Source of the DNA: a virus
Direction: 5' to 3' (one strand)
IMG/VR virus record: IMGVR_UViG_3300025636_000046
Location: 1 to 21,869 of that record
DNA: 21,869 nt
The notes under the pieces are model-generated. The model was not told where the DNA came from and searched no databases. It saw only the letters and a program-made list of their open reading frames with translations. The position numbers were made by a program, and so were the translations under genes. Within the stretch, counting starts at the first letter, position 1, and each line of letters begins with the position of its first letter. Below, one piece after another: positions 11,045-18,161 of this stretch.

Positions 11045-11305
11045 ATGAAAGCACTAAATGAATATGTAGCACAGAAGAACAAGTGGGGCAAACTGTTTGG
11101 CATGCCAGCATTGGATCTCAACAACGACATGGATCGCGTACAAATTGCACAGGGACTAGACGGCGAACTATCACCTGAGAACCTACACTGTGATGGAGAG
11201 ATATCACAAGCTCAAGCAATGAAGAAGCTACGCAAGCTCAACAAGGTGTGCGCTGAACTGATCCAACTAGATCCTAGCGTAAAAATTTACGAATATTATC
11301 CATAA
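11045..11305 (+). CDS. Early cassette protein, unknown function
   Basis: An 86-aa protein with a helical C-terminal half (SQAQAMKKLRKLNKVCAELI) and an N-terminal part with a DLNNDMDRVQIAQGLDGELS segment. No family is recognised. The leader has GAGGGCA 5 nt before the ATG. It is monocistronic; the next promoter starts 5 nt after the stop. Confidence 0.71.
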   Translation: MKALNEYVAQKNKWGKLFGMPALDLNNDMDRVQIAQGLDGELSPENLHCDGEISQAQAMKKLRKLNKVCAELIQLDPSVKIYEYYP

Positions 11306-11310
11306 AGAGG

Positions 11311-11339
11311 TTGACAAGCCAGCACTAGGGTGCTATACT
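11311..11339 (+). promoter_or_regulatory. Sigma70-like cassette promoter
   Basis: TTGACA, 17 bp, TATACT, preceded by AAAGAGG. The spacer dyad is AGCAC-N4-GTGCT. Confidence 0.85.
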
Positions 11340-11355
11340 GTATATAAGTTAACAA

Positions 11356-11370
11356 GCTAAGGAGCATAGC
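11356..11370 (+). promoter_or_regulatory. Shine-Dalgarno box in a hairpin loop
   Basis: GCTA-AGGAGCA-TAGC, identical to 4133-4147 and 11795-11809, placed 2 nt before the ATG at 11373. Confidence 0.5.
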
Positions 11371-11372
11371 AA

Positions 11373-11738
11373 ATGACTACTATCAACACATCAACTACTG
11401 TATTAAACGACTACACTGTAGAAGACCTGCAGACTATTAAGGCAGCGGCACTACAGCATGCACGTGATGCAGCCGAAGCAAGCGTTGCTGCCAACGGTGA
11501 ACTAGGCTACTGTGGCTTTGCTTGGGTTAACATCTACGGTATCAAAGGCAACACCAAGCTGGGCAAGCGTATGAAGCAAGCAGGCTTTGAGAAAGACTAC
11601 ACTGGAGCATATTCAATATGGAACCCAAGCGGACTAGGTACGCAGTGTATGCTCACTAAGGAAGCTGGAGCGTATGCAGCAGCTAAGGTGTTTACAGCAG
11701 CAGGCTTTACAGCTTACGCAGGTAGCAGAGCAGACTAA
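11373..11738 (+). CDS. Ala-rich early protein, unknown function
   Basis: A 121-aa protein. The N-terminal 45 residues are a Thr-rich lead-in and an Ala-rich helix (AAALQHARDAAEASVAANG). The middle has GYCGFAWVNIYGIKGNTKLG (about residues 50-69), and the C-terminus is Ala-rich again. It resembles uncharacterised phage proteins, but I know no function. The AGGAGCA hairpin leader sets it apart from the AGGGCA class. Confidence 0.72.
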   Translation: MTTINTSTTVLNDYTVEDLQTIKAAALQHARDAAEASVAANGELGYCGFAWVNIYGIKGNTKLGKRMKQAGFEKDYTGAYSIWNPSGLGTQCMLTKEAGAYAAAKVFTAAGFTAYAGSRAD

Positions 11739-11747
11739 ACAAATAGA

Positions 11748-11776
11748 TTGACAGTATAGCATCCAGGTGCTATACT
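11748..11776 (+). promoter_or_regulatory. Sigma70-like promoter with 9-bp dyad
   Basis: TTGACA, 17 bp, TATACT. The dyad CAGTATAGC-N8-GCTATACTG spans spacer and -10 box, closely matching that at 3788. Confidence 0.87.
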
Positions 11777-11794
11777 GTATACACATAAACAAAC

Positions 11795-11809
11795 GCTAAG
11801 GAGCATAGC
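11795..11809 (+). promoter_or_regulatory. Shine-Dalgarno box in a hairpin loop
   Basis: Third identical copy of GCTA-AGGAGCA-TAGC, 2 nt before the ATG at 11812. Confidence 0.5.
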
Positions 11810-11811
11810 AA

Positions 11812-12087
11812 ATGAATACAGTACTAACAGCAATCAAAGCAATCCACAAAGCAGACAGCAATGAACTAAAGCAGATCATCCAAGCAGTCAAGCTACAGCA
11901 AACGTTCCTTGCAAAGCAGAGCGCTCGCACGTTTAGTGTAGGTGATGCGGTACAGTTTAAAGGGCGCGGCAACCGTACTGTAGTAGGAACAGTAAGCAAG
12001 GTTAATCCTAAGACTATTGTAGTAGACAGCCCTACACAAGGACGCTGGAAGGTCACAGCTAGTATGCTTAGTGCATTGGCTGCATAG
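11812..12087 (+). CDS. Small protein with SH3/KOW-like C-terminal domain
   Basis: A 91-aa protein. Residues 1-38 form a helix (LKQIIQAVKLQQTFLAKQSA). Residues 41-85 look like a small SH3/KOW-type barrel (FSVGDAVQFKGRG, then VVGTVSKVNPKTIVVD and GRWKVTASML), a layout seen in several large-phage proteins and typical of nucleic-acid-binding modules. It is basic overall, in keeping with RNA or DNA binding. Specific function is unknown. It is the last cassette of the array and is followed by a terminator. Confidence 0.77.
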   Translation: MNTVLTAIKAIHKADSNELKQIIQAVKLQQTFLAKQSARTFSVGDAVQFKGRGNRTVVGTVSKVNPKTIVVDSPTQGRWKVTASMLSALAA

Positions 12088-12161
12088 CTATAGCCACTAG
12101 GGGCTGCTGAGTTACGTAAGGTAACAGGCAACCTAGACAACACGTAGAGAAGACGGGGAGG

Positions 12162-12196
12162 GGTTAGTAATTAATTTTACTAACCTTTTTCTTTTT
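12162..12196 (+). terminator. Intrinsic terminator of the cassette array
   Basis: An 8-bp stem GGTTAGTA/TACTAACC with an 8-nt loop, followed by TTTTTCTTTTT. It ends the last plus-strand cassette. Confidence 0.85.
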
Positions 12197-12484
12197 GTAT
12201 TAATAAAAATATTTCTCCGAGGGGGTGGGGGGTATATTATACAGTAAAATCAAACACTTAGCACAGTGCTTAATGCCACCTTCTTTTAAAATACACCGAG
12301 TGTAAATCACCACCTCACTTCTGTAAGTACTTGACCCTAATTTTTTACGCGACTATTTTTTTAGGTGCTAGGACCCATTTCGGGCTATCCAACAATTAAC
12401 ACTATAGTATTACTAGTCAACATCAACACAGTCTAACTAACACTATTATATTAATTACGCTACATAGTAAAGCCAAGCAATTTA

Positions 12485-12592
12485 CGCTAGAGCGTAAAGG
12501 GTCGCTTCCTGAAAGGAAAGACTCTCTAGCGAAAGCGTGTATGAGCTAAGAGGCGCTTGCGAAGCAAAGCATCCAATGCTCGTACTATTATT
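12485..12592. ncRNA. Candidate folded RNA or DNA element
   Basis: CGCTAGAG (12485-12492) pairs perfectly with CTCTAGCG (12534-12541). Inside is a hairpin TTCC-TGAAA-GGAA with flanking GGTC/GACT. An alternative hairpin, TTTACGC-TAGA-GCGTAAA, competes for the same left arm. Downstream are GCTT-GCG-AAGC and AGCAT-CCA-ATGCT. Dense, mutually exclusive pairing suggests an RNA element or a replication structure. Strand and promoter are not determined. Confidence 0.45.
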
Positions 12593-12619
12593 TTATATAA
12601 GTGTTCGGTCCGAGTATAG

Positions 12620-12625
12620 TAAATA
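12620..12625 (+). promoter_or_regulatory. Putative late promoter TAAATA
   Basis: GTAAATA ends 5 nt before the ATG at 12631, the same spacing as before the genes at 1980 (-) and 18156 (-). No Shine-Dalgarno box lies between, so a leaderless mRNA is implied. Confidence 0.4.
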
Positions 12626-12630
12626 ACTGT

Positions 12631-12846
12631 ATGCATAAGTTAAGACTACAATTCCATCCAGTAACAAACACGCAAGCTATTGATGCGCTAGTATTTGCAT
12701 TGTCAATAGAACTGTTTGTAAACAATCGTATACAGTCAACTCAACCTAGTCATGATGTGTTAGAGTTTGAATCAGCAAAGGACTGTACATTTGCTCAGTT
12801 AGTACTGTGTGGAAACTCTAGATACACAGTCACGAGTATAGTCTAA
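12631..12846 (+). CDS. Possible small hypothetical protein
   Basis: A 71-aa reading frame starting MHKLRLQFHPVTNTQAIDAL. Residues 19-33 are hydrophobic (ALVFALSIELFV) but short for a membrane segment, and the rest is mixed. No Shine-Dalgarno box is present. The start is supported only by TAAATA 5 nt upstream, which matches two better genes. It is an isolated plus-strand gene in the convergent region. No family is recognised, and it could be spurious. Confidence 0.42.
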   Translation: MHKLRLQFHPVTNTQAIDALVFALSIELFVNNRIQSTQPSHDVLEFESAKDCTFAQLVLCGNSRYTVTSIV

Positions 12847-13036
12847 AATGTCTTTAAATTATTAATCGTGTGTTACGGTGTATTGCATGGTGTTGCAATG
12901 TACGTGTCGCTATGGTTAGGAGATTTCTTTTTGTAATGGCGTCATTAGTATGTGTGTACGTAAACCTAGTTAACTGTGTATTTAATGGCCTTAAAAATTT
13001 TGCGTAAAACTCTTCGAGCTCGTGAATCTAGCGGCT
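12847..13036. other. Short non-coding stretch before the helicase 3' end
   Basis: About 190 bases without a gene. A GTGTTACGGTGTATTGCATGG run near 12869 is GT-rich, and GAGCTCG near 13016 is a short palindrome. I see nothing else. Confidence 0.5.
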
Positions 13037-13053
13037 GCGCTTCGCGCTTTTTT
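13037..13053 (+). terminator. Weak intrinsic terminator at the helicase 3' end
   Basis: GCGC-TTC-GCGC followed by six T on the plus strand. It would stop plus-strand transcripts before they run antisense into the helicase gene. The stem is short. Confidence 0.5.
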
Positions 13054-13054
13054 C

Positions 13055-14473
13055 TTAATCTACGTCGATGTTATTAATGAACTTTTTAAGTAGTGTGCTA
13101 TTAGTATCGGCACGTATCCGAGGAGCACTATCGCCTGTTGTTGGATCTTCTGTTGTTACACTATTACGCTTGAGTGCGGATACAATTGAATTGCTACTGC
13201 TTGCATTTGAATAGCTGTTAGAACCTTCATCCTCTTCATCACAATCTGAAATGCGTAATGTGTCAATGTCAAAGCCTAGATCGATCTTTTGTCCTACGCC
13301 ACTAGAGTTACGTGTCTTCATCAGTTGGATTTGATAGCGGCCTCGTTCTTTCATTGCTCTACTTGTAAAGATACCAAACACGTTGTCCGCTGTTTGAATC
13401 TTACTCAGTCCGCCTGAGATGTGCGAGTGATCAAATTCAATCTCTTCCACAGCACCTCTATTCAACTGTGCCGCTGTAACAAACACTGTGTTCAATTCCA
13501 TTGCTAGGTTACGTAGTTCTTCACTTACGTACTTGTCTTTGATAAACAAGTTCTCTGCACTTACCTTTGTGCTTGCTGGCATGAGTAGATCCAAGTAGTC
13601 AATTAGTAGTACGTCTACTTTCTTGCCTGTTTTAATTTCATATTCTTTAATGTAACTGCGTACATCGTTTGCTGTCTTACCACTTGGCATATACTTGACT
13701 TGGAATGCACCTGACTTCTTGCCAATCATCTTTACTTTGAGTTCAACATCATCGATGCTTTTAAAAATGTCTCTGCTTGGAATGCCTGTTACCATACTGT
13801 CAAGTCTCATACTAACTAGACTCTCTGCAAGCTCTAGGGTCAAGTACATTACGTTCATGCCCTTCTCAGCCATGTTAACACCAATGTTAGCAAGGAACAA
13901 ACTCTTACCTGCACCCGAACCACCTGCAAAGATGTTAAGCTCACCTCTGTTAAAGCCACCAAACAGTTTCTTGTCCATAGCTGCCCAGCCTGTACTTACT
14001 TGTCCGTTAGTACTCTTAATTGCTTCTAGTCTACCTCTTGGGTTTATAAAGTAATCTGTGCCTAAGTCTTTTTGCAAACCAATCTGCACAGCCTTCTTTA
14101 CTAGATCCTCACACTGTCCGTAGTCACCCTTCTCAAGCAAGTCTGCGCTTTTAAGGATAGCTGCTTCTAGTGCTTTGTGCTTGGAGAACGTTTCGAACTC
14201 TGTAAGCAACCAATCATAATGATTCTCTTGCAGTACACCTGGATCTTTCAAGTCAGCTTTAGTTGCTGCGTTTAACATATCAAATGTAGGAAGTGCATTG
14301 TGTTCGCTAACATATTCAGTTAAGAACTTTGCACCTGCATGCAAGCGTCTGTCAAATGCATCTGGATCAAATACCGCCTGACAACGAACAAAGCTCTCAG
14401 CATCGCTCATCATCATTTCTAGATATACTTTTTGTATATCGTATCCATAGTCTGTGTTTTGTCTTGTGCTCAT
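13055..14473 (-). CDS. 41: Replicative DNA helicase, DnaB/gp41 family
   Basis: A 472-aa helicase, close to the ~475 aa of T4 gp41, the hexameric 5'-3' helicase of the replication fork. The N-terminal 150 residues form the helical domain (DYGYDIQKVYLEMMMSDAES). The RecA-like domain has Walker A GGSGAGKS at 184-191 and Walker B VLLIDYLD at 288-295, and an arginine-rich segment (FTSRAMKERGRYQ) around residue 365-378. It should work with the primase at 15594-16574. Its own promoter lies inside the 3' end of the carbamoyltransferase gene and leaves only 6 nt between -10 box and ATG, so the mRNA is probably leaderless. Confidence 0.95.
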   Translation of the reverse strand: MSTRQNTDYGYDIQKVYLEMMMSDAESFVRCQAVFDPDAFDRRLHAGAKFLTEYVSEHNALPTFDMLNAATKADLKDPGVLQENHYDWLLTEFETFSKHKALEAAILKSADLLEKGDYGQCEDLVKKAVQIGLQKDLGTDYFINPRGRLEAIKSTNGQVSTGWAAMDKKLFGGFNRGELNIFAGGSGAGKSLFLANIGVNMAEKGMNVMYLTLELAESLVSMRLDSMVTGIPSRDIFKSIDDVELKVKMIGKKSGAFQVKYMPSGKTANDVRSYIKEYEIKTGKKVDVLLIDYLDLLMPASTKVSAENLFIKDKYVSEELRNLAMELNTVFVTAAQLNRGAVEEIEFDHSHISGGLSKIQTADNVFGIFTSRAMKERGRYQIQLMKTRNSSGVGQKIDLGFDIDTLRISDCDEEDEGSNSYSNASSSNSIVSALKRNSVTTEDPTTGDSAPRIRADTNSTLLKKFINNIDVD

Positions 14474-14479
14474 TGTATT

Positions 14480-14508
14480 AGTATACTACCTATGCCATTG
14501 TTTGTCAA
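14480..14508 (-). promoter_or_regulatory. Sigma70-like promoter of the helicase gene, leaderless
   Basis: On the minus strand TTGACA, 17 bp, TATACT, then AATACA and ATG. Transcription would start at or next to the A of the start codon. The -35 box lies within the end of the carbamoyltransferase gene. Confidence 0.8.
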
Positions 14509-15472
14509 GTTTAATTCGTTGTTTTGTTTTAGCAAGTACTGCTCCGATGCAACTGCCTGGGTCGCCTGGATTCTGCGGCACATGCACTGTATCCCAATTA
14601 GTCAATAGTGCAACTGCTTGTCTGTTCAATGCGCCTCCGCCTGCTAGTGCTAGATGCTTGGAGCCTGTTTTGATCTTTGTCCATGCTGCTATATTAACCA
14701 CACAGTATTCGAACACAGCCTGTGTAGCTGCTGCAATGTCATTCAAGTCTTCTTGACTAGTAAGTTCAGGACGCCACCAGTTGGCGCCTCGATGCATATT
14801 CTCTCGCATCTTAACATAAGGGTCTGCACCCATGCCATGTGTTTCTACTAATTCCTCTAACATGATATGGAAGAACCTGTGCTTGTCACCTTTGGCTCCC
14901 CATTGGGCTACCAAATATTCATCACGCTGTGCTTGTAGGCCTAGTCGTTGTGTCATAGCACTGTAGAACAATCCGAGGCTATGTGGGTAGCCCTGACTGT
15001 GTATCTTCTTTAGTTTGTTGTTCTTTCCGTGCCATATTGTCAGAGTCTCAAACTCTCCAATGCTGTCTAAGCATATTACAGCACAATCATCATGTGGCTG
15101 TGTATAGTATGCGTATGCTGCATGGCTTAGATGATGCTGTGTATATTCTATCTTACAAGTAATATCCCAACGCTTAAGGTAAGCACGTATATTATTCTCT
15201 TTGTATAACCAGCCTTGGTCAGCCCAATACTGGCGCAGTGTCTTTAGGAACGGACGTTCATACCATACTACTTTGTCAGGCTTGCCATATTGCAGAGCAT
15301 GTGCTACAATAGCATCATTTAAGTCAGGGTCGTTAGGTACGCCACTAAAGTCTCGAGCAAGTCCTGCCCACATTAGTTTCGTAGTCTGATTATTGATTAG
15401 GCCTTTTTGACTATCATCAAATACCGCAAGACTTGCATCATGGCTGTTGCCAACTATTCCCCAAGTTATCAT
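14486..15472 (-). CDS. NodU/CmcH-type carbamoyltransferase, short phage form
   Basis: A 328-aa member of the NodU/HypF/TobZ carbamoyltransferase superfamily. It contains the ASKHA-type domain: GNSHDASLAVF (8-18), the His motif HHLSHAAYAYY (H113, H114, H117), LDSIGE (135-140), GGGALN (278-283) and NPGDPGSCIG (301-310). Bacterial NodU-type enzymes are about 550-600 aa with a second C-terminal domain that is missing here, a form I associate with T4-like cyanophages. It may carbamoylate a sugar, nucleotide or nucleobase from carbamoyl phosphate; the substrate is unknown. It lies between helicase and primase, and its start overlaps the stop of the 42-aa gene. Confidence 0.88.
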   Translation of the reverse strand: MITWGIVGNSHDASLAVFDDSQKGLINNQTTKLMWAGLARDFSGVPNDPDLNDAIVAHALQYGKPDKVVWYERPFLKTLRQYWADQGWLYKENNIRAYLKRWDITCKIEYTQHHLSHAAYAYYTQPHDDCAVICLDSIGEFETLTIWHGKNNKLKKIHSQGYPHSLGLFYSAMTQRLGLQAQRDEYLVAQWGAKGDKHRFFHIMLEELVETHGMGADPYVKMRENMHRGANWWRPELTSQEDLNDIAAATQAVFEYCVVNIAAWTKIKTGSKHLALAGGGALNRQAVALLTNWDTVHVPQNPGDPGSCIGAVLAKTKQRIKLDKQWHR

Positions 15473-15597
15473 TTGTAGATAAACGGATCACGTTTGCGTA
15501 ATTCTTTCATACGCTTACGGAACTTAATTTCTTCTTTAACTTTACGATAAGGCCATGCTACAATGTCCCATATCTTTTTTAATATCTTCTTTATCAT
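15469..15597 (-). CDS. 42-aa basic protein between primase and carbamoyltransferase
   Basis: A very basic protein (MIKKILKKIWDIVAWPYRK, then RKRMKELRKRDPFIYK at the end). The N-terminal half is an amphipathic helix with two Trp, and the C-terminal helix is rich in Lys and Arg. It resembles a small protein with an RKRDPFIY ending that I recall next to replication genes in marine T4-like phages; function unknown. The ATG at 15597 gives an ATGA overlap with the primase stop, and an ATG at 15606 would add three residues. Its stop overlaps the carbamoyltransferase start by ATGA. It may bind nucleic acid or membrane. Confidence 0.7.
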   Translation of the reverse strand: MIKKILKKIWDIVAWPYRKVKEEIKFRKRMKELRKRDPFIYK

Positions 15598-16574
15598 ACG
15601 AACCATTTTTTTGCTCTCAGTCTAATTTTAAGTGGGCTAGTTTCTGCTGCACTAGCAATACTGTATAATGTATATAGTCTCCCGTACTTATCTACACAAT
15701 CACCTACGTCATTAATCTCTTGACTCCATTCAGGCATACTAACGCCCCAGCCTCTACCAATAGCATCTTCTACAAGTTTCTTGCCTGCATGATCTCTGTC
15801 AGGTACAACAACAATCTCTTTGCCTAGTCTGTTAAGCAGTAATGCTTGTGCATCATTTATCTCGCTGCCACCTAGAGCACATCCATCTATGTGAATAGCA
15901 TCCATCGGCCCTTCAACAAGTATAGCAAATTGCTTATCATATGTTTGTTTGTCTAGTCCATAAACAAAGCCTGGTTGTTGTTCGTTCATGTACTTGGGCT
16001 TTTTATCTGCTGTGATAGTTCTACCAGTCCATCCTATAATACGCTGTTCATAGTAAAATGGAATAATAAGTCTGTCACGATATGCTAGGCTTGGGCACCA
16101 ATAGTAATCTGTATCATCTAATGTCAAGTGCCGTGCTGCCATGTATTTAACTATAGCTAAACTAAACTTGTTAAACTCTGTAATGTCTGCAATACGAATA
16201 GCATCGTCTGGTAAGGGTACAGTTTCAAACGTAGGTATTTCTATCTTACGTTCTTTTACTTCTACACCTTCGTTTATACGCATGACATCAAACGTGAGCT
16301 TAGTTATTGTGTCATCACTACAGTTGAGCCACTGTAGAAGCTTACGTAGCTTCACAGACACCGCTCTGCCTGGTTGCCAACTAGCTTTGTATCCACAGTT
16401 AAAACAATGATAGCTTACTGTATCACCTTCGCTAATAAGACCACCACGTCCTCTAGTATCTGCAGTGTTGCCATTGTGCTGACAGCAGGGTGCATTAAAG
16501 CTAGTCCATCCACTAGGGGTAGTCTTACGTTTGCCAGGTAGGTGTTCTGTTATGATGTCAGATACGATACTCAT
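15594..16574 (-). CDS. 61: DNA primase, DnaG/gp61 family
   Basis: A 326-aa primase, near the ~340 aa of T4 gp61, which makes RNA primers for lagging-strand synthesis. The N-terminal zinc site is visible as C30-x2-H33 and C57-x2-C60 (YHCFNCGYK). The TOPRIM domain shows ILVEGPMDA (E221) and VVPDRDHAGKK (D259, D261), the metal-binding residues. It works with the helicase downstream. The promoter at 16581-16609 has perfect boxes and leaves 6 nt before the ATG, so the mRNA is probably leaderless. Confidence 0.93.
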   Translation of the reverse strand: MSIVSDIITEHLPGKRKTTPSGWTSFNAPCCQHNGNTADTRGRGGLISEGDTVSYHCFNCGYKASWQPGRAVSVKLRKLLQWLNCSDDTITKLTFDVMRINEGVEVKERKIEIPTFETVPLPDDAIRIADITEFNKFSLAIVKYMAARHLTLDDTDYYWCPSLAYRDRLIIPFYYEQRIIGWTGRTITADKKPKYMNEQQPGFVYGLDKQTYDKQFAILVEGPMDAIHIDGCALGGSEINDAQALLLNRLGKEIVVVPDRDHAGKKLVEDAIGRGWGVSMPEWSQEINDVGDCVDKYGRLYTLYSIASAAETSPLKIRLRAKKWFV

Positions 16575-16580
16575 GCTATT

Positions 16581-16609
16581 ATTATAGCACCAATATAATT
16601 AAATGTCAA
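16581..16609 (-). promoter_or_regulatory. Perfect-consensus promoter of the primase gene, leaderless
   Basis: On the minus strand TTGACA, 17 bp ending GGTGC, TATAAT, then AATAGC and ATG. It has the same GGTGCTATA context as the cassette promoters but no leader or Shine-Dalgarno box. Confidence 0.85.
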
Positions 16610-17373
16610 ACAGTTTTGGAAACAATTTTCTTACCAGAGAATGTATTAAATCCTTTTCCTTCGTACTTGTCATTTCCAGCTAGGTGCACAAGTATTGGAT
16701 TAATAACAGGATTAGTAAAAACTCCTCGAAACCTTCCTTCAGCAAGATCTTTGACTTCGTATCCTCTGCGACTGTGTAATATAGCAAACCAAAAACCGTC
16801 CCAACTTTTAGGAAATTCAAATATTTCTCCGCTATCATATGCACTAGTAAGGTGTTCTTTTAAATCAGTTGCTTGATGGTGTTGAGTATTAAATATAATT
16901 AACCCAGTTTCATAGTGGGCCATCCCTTGCAATTTTTCAAAGTGTACACTAAACAAAGTTCTAGTTGATAACGACTCTAGTATTCCAGGTGCTACAGTAT
17001 TTTTAGTATATGTATCACCGTCTAAAAATATAACAAATTTATGTCCACTATGCAACGCATGATCTATTGCATAAACTTTATGGCACCATTTCATAGTCTT
17101 TAAAATCTTGTTTCTAGATTTTTTGTTTGTTTTATTAATTTCTAACAGCGACAATTTAGTTTCACATGATTCTTTAAAGGCAAGTAGCTTAGTGCTAACA
17201 TGATTTAAATTAATTATTTCAACTCGAGGGTCGTCTACATGTAGATCGTGTTCTGCATATATTCTTAAAGTGTATCCAGTAGCTGGCCAATATTGACACC
17301 AGGTCTCAATTAGCTTTTTGCCATACAAGTGATATCCGTCTTCAGAAAACGTAGTAACAACTAATGTTGTCAT
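16606..17373 (-). CDS. Glycosyltransferase-like protein (GT-A type)
   Basis: A 255-aa protein. It begins TTLVVTTFSEDGYHLYGKKL, as in nucleotide-sugar-binding folds, and has FVIFLDGDTYTKN with the DxD motif D118-G-D120 that binds metal and UDP/GDP sugars. ETGLIIFN (about residues 155-162) and the C-terminal PILVHLAGN segment fit GT-A transferases. Target could be phage DNA, a virion protein or host glycan. The ATG follows the structural gene's stop directly, with AGGAA upstream, so both are expressed together. It overlaps the primase promoter. Confidence 0.72.
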   Translation of the reverse strand: MTTLVVTTFSEDGYHLYGKKLIETWCQYWPATGYTLRIYAEHDLHVDDPRVEIINLNHVSTKLLAFKESCETKLSLLEINKTNKKSRNKILKTMKWCHKVYAIDHALHSGHKFVIFLDGDTYTKNTVAPGILESLSTRTLFSVHFEKLQGMAHYETGLIIFNTQHHQATDLKEHLTSAYDSGEIFEFPKSWDGFWFAILHSRRGYEVKDLAEGRFRGVFTNPVINPILVHLAGNDKYEGKGFNTFSGKKIVSKTV

Positions 17374-18156
17374 TTAATTCCTAACTAATATTTTTGAAAT
17401 TTTACTTGTTGGATCTGCTGTAGTTTTAAAACGCAAGTGACTGAACACGCCATTAAAGTTTACAGAGGTTGGCTCTGTTTCTGATCCGTCAAACACTAAG
17501 GTGTCAACATTAGTCCAGGCCGTAGAGCCCGTTATTTGATTTTCTAATGTTGCTTGGATTATTACATTACCTTCGTAATTAGTAGAATATACGACTGCGG
17601 TGTGCAAAGCTTCATTTCCGTTTATACCAGGTTGTGCATTTAGTGTTTCAGATTTCCATTGATTGTTATCAGCATTAAATGTATCAATTAATCCTGTAGG
17701 CGCTGGCCCTGGAAAAGCTTCTCCGCTTACATAGATAGATCCGTCCATACCAAAGTTTGTGTCTGCGTAAGTTAACACGTTTGTATTATCTGCAGTTTTA
17801 ACTAAATGGATATTATATTTTAGATACTGTTGTTCTATATTTAAAAGGTCATTGTCGGTAATTGTTACTTTAAATAATCCTCTAGTCGCAGCACTATCAT
17901 CGCCTGCAATAAGTTCTCCGTCATGTTCGATTACTAATAAGTTGTTTTCGTCAAACGCTTGAAACTTTGCAGTGTATAATGCAATATCAATTGGCTTCTG
18001 ATCGGCATTAAGTACTTTAAAGTCTAGCACATTATCTATGCCTTTATATACTTTTAGTTGTTGTTGGTACACTGGTCTATACTCCGTTATGAATCCTGCT
18101 TCATTAGTAACAATGGTAGTTCTGTTATTGACTAAATATCTAGGTGTTAACTGCAT
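17374..18156 (-). CDS. Virion structural protein, baseplate- or fibre-associated
   Basis: A 260-aa protein resembling virion structural proteins of T4-like marine phages. The N-terminal part (YRPVYQQQLKVYKGIDNVLD, then KPIDIALYTAKFQAFDENN) resembles the Ig-like N-terminal domain of baseplate/receptor-binding adaptors (BppU_N type). The C-terminal half from residue ~165 looks like a second beta-sandwich (VVYSTNYEGNVIIQATLE; FSHLRFKTT). An ATAAATA box lies 5 nt before the ATG, in keeping with late, leaderless expression. The glycosyltransferase-like gene follows without a gap; it might act on this protein, which is inference. Confidence 0.72.
   Translation of the reverse strand: MQLTPRYLVNNRTTIVTNEAGFITEYRPVYQQQLKVYKGIDNVLDFKVLNADQKPIDIALYTAKFQAFDENNLLVIEHDGELIAGDDSAATRGLFKVTITDNDLLNIEQQYLKYNIHLVKTADNTNVLTYADTNFGMDGSIYVSGEAFPGPAPTGLIDTFNADNNQWKSETLNAQPGINGNEALHTAVVYSTNYEGNVIIQATLENQITGSTAWTNVDTLVFDGSETEPTSVNFNGVFSHLRFKTTADPTSKISKILVRN
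18133..18138 (+). promoter_or_regulatory. Possible late promoter CTAAATA
   Basis: CTAAATA about 40 nt upstream of the plus-strand gene at 18178, inside the 5' end of the minus-strand structural gene. Motif resemblance only. Confidence 0.28.
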
Positions 18157-18161
18157 AATTA

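Larger units (their letters stand above)
12088..12600. other. Convergent non-coding region
   Basis: No convincing gene is seen. It contains a possible stem (CTAGG at 12097 with CCTAG at 12132, enclosing GTTAC/GTAAC), a terminator at 12162-12196, a G-rich stretch (GAGGGGGTGGGGGG near 12217), a hairpin AGCACAGTGCT near 12261, and the folded element at 12485-12592. Confidence 0.6.

Noticed and set aside
12217-12231. G-quadruplex at GAGGGGGTGGGGGG
   Set aside because: Only two G runs are present, so an intramolecular quadruplex would have two tiers at most; not convincing.
14454-14851. Plus-strand open frames of 100 and 65 aa over the carbamoyltransferase gene
   Set aside because: They are antisense to a gene with clear NodU motifs and have no ribosome-binding site or promoter.
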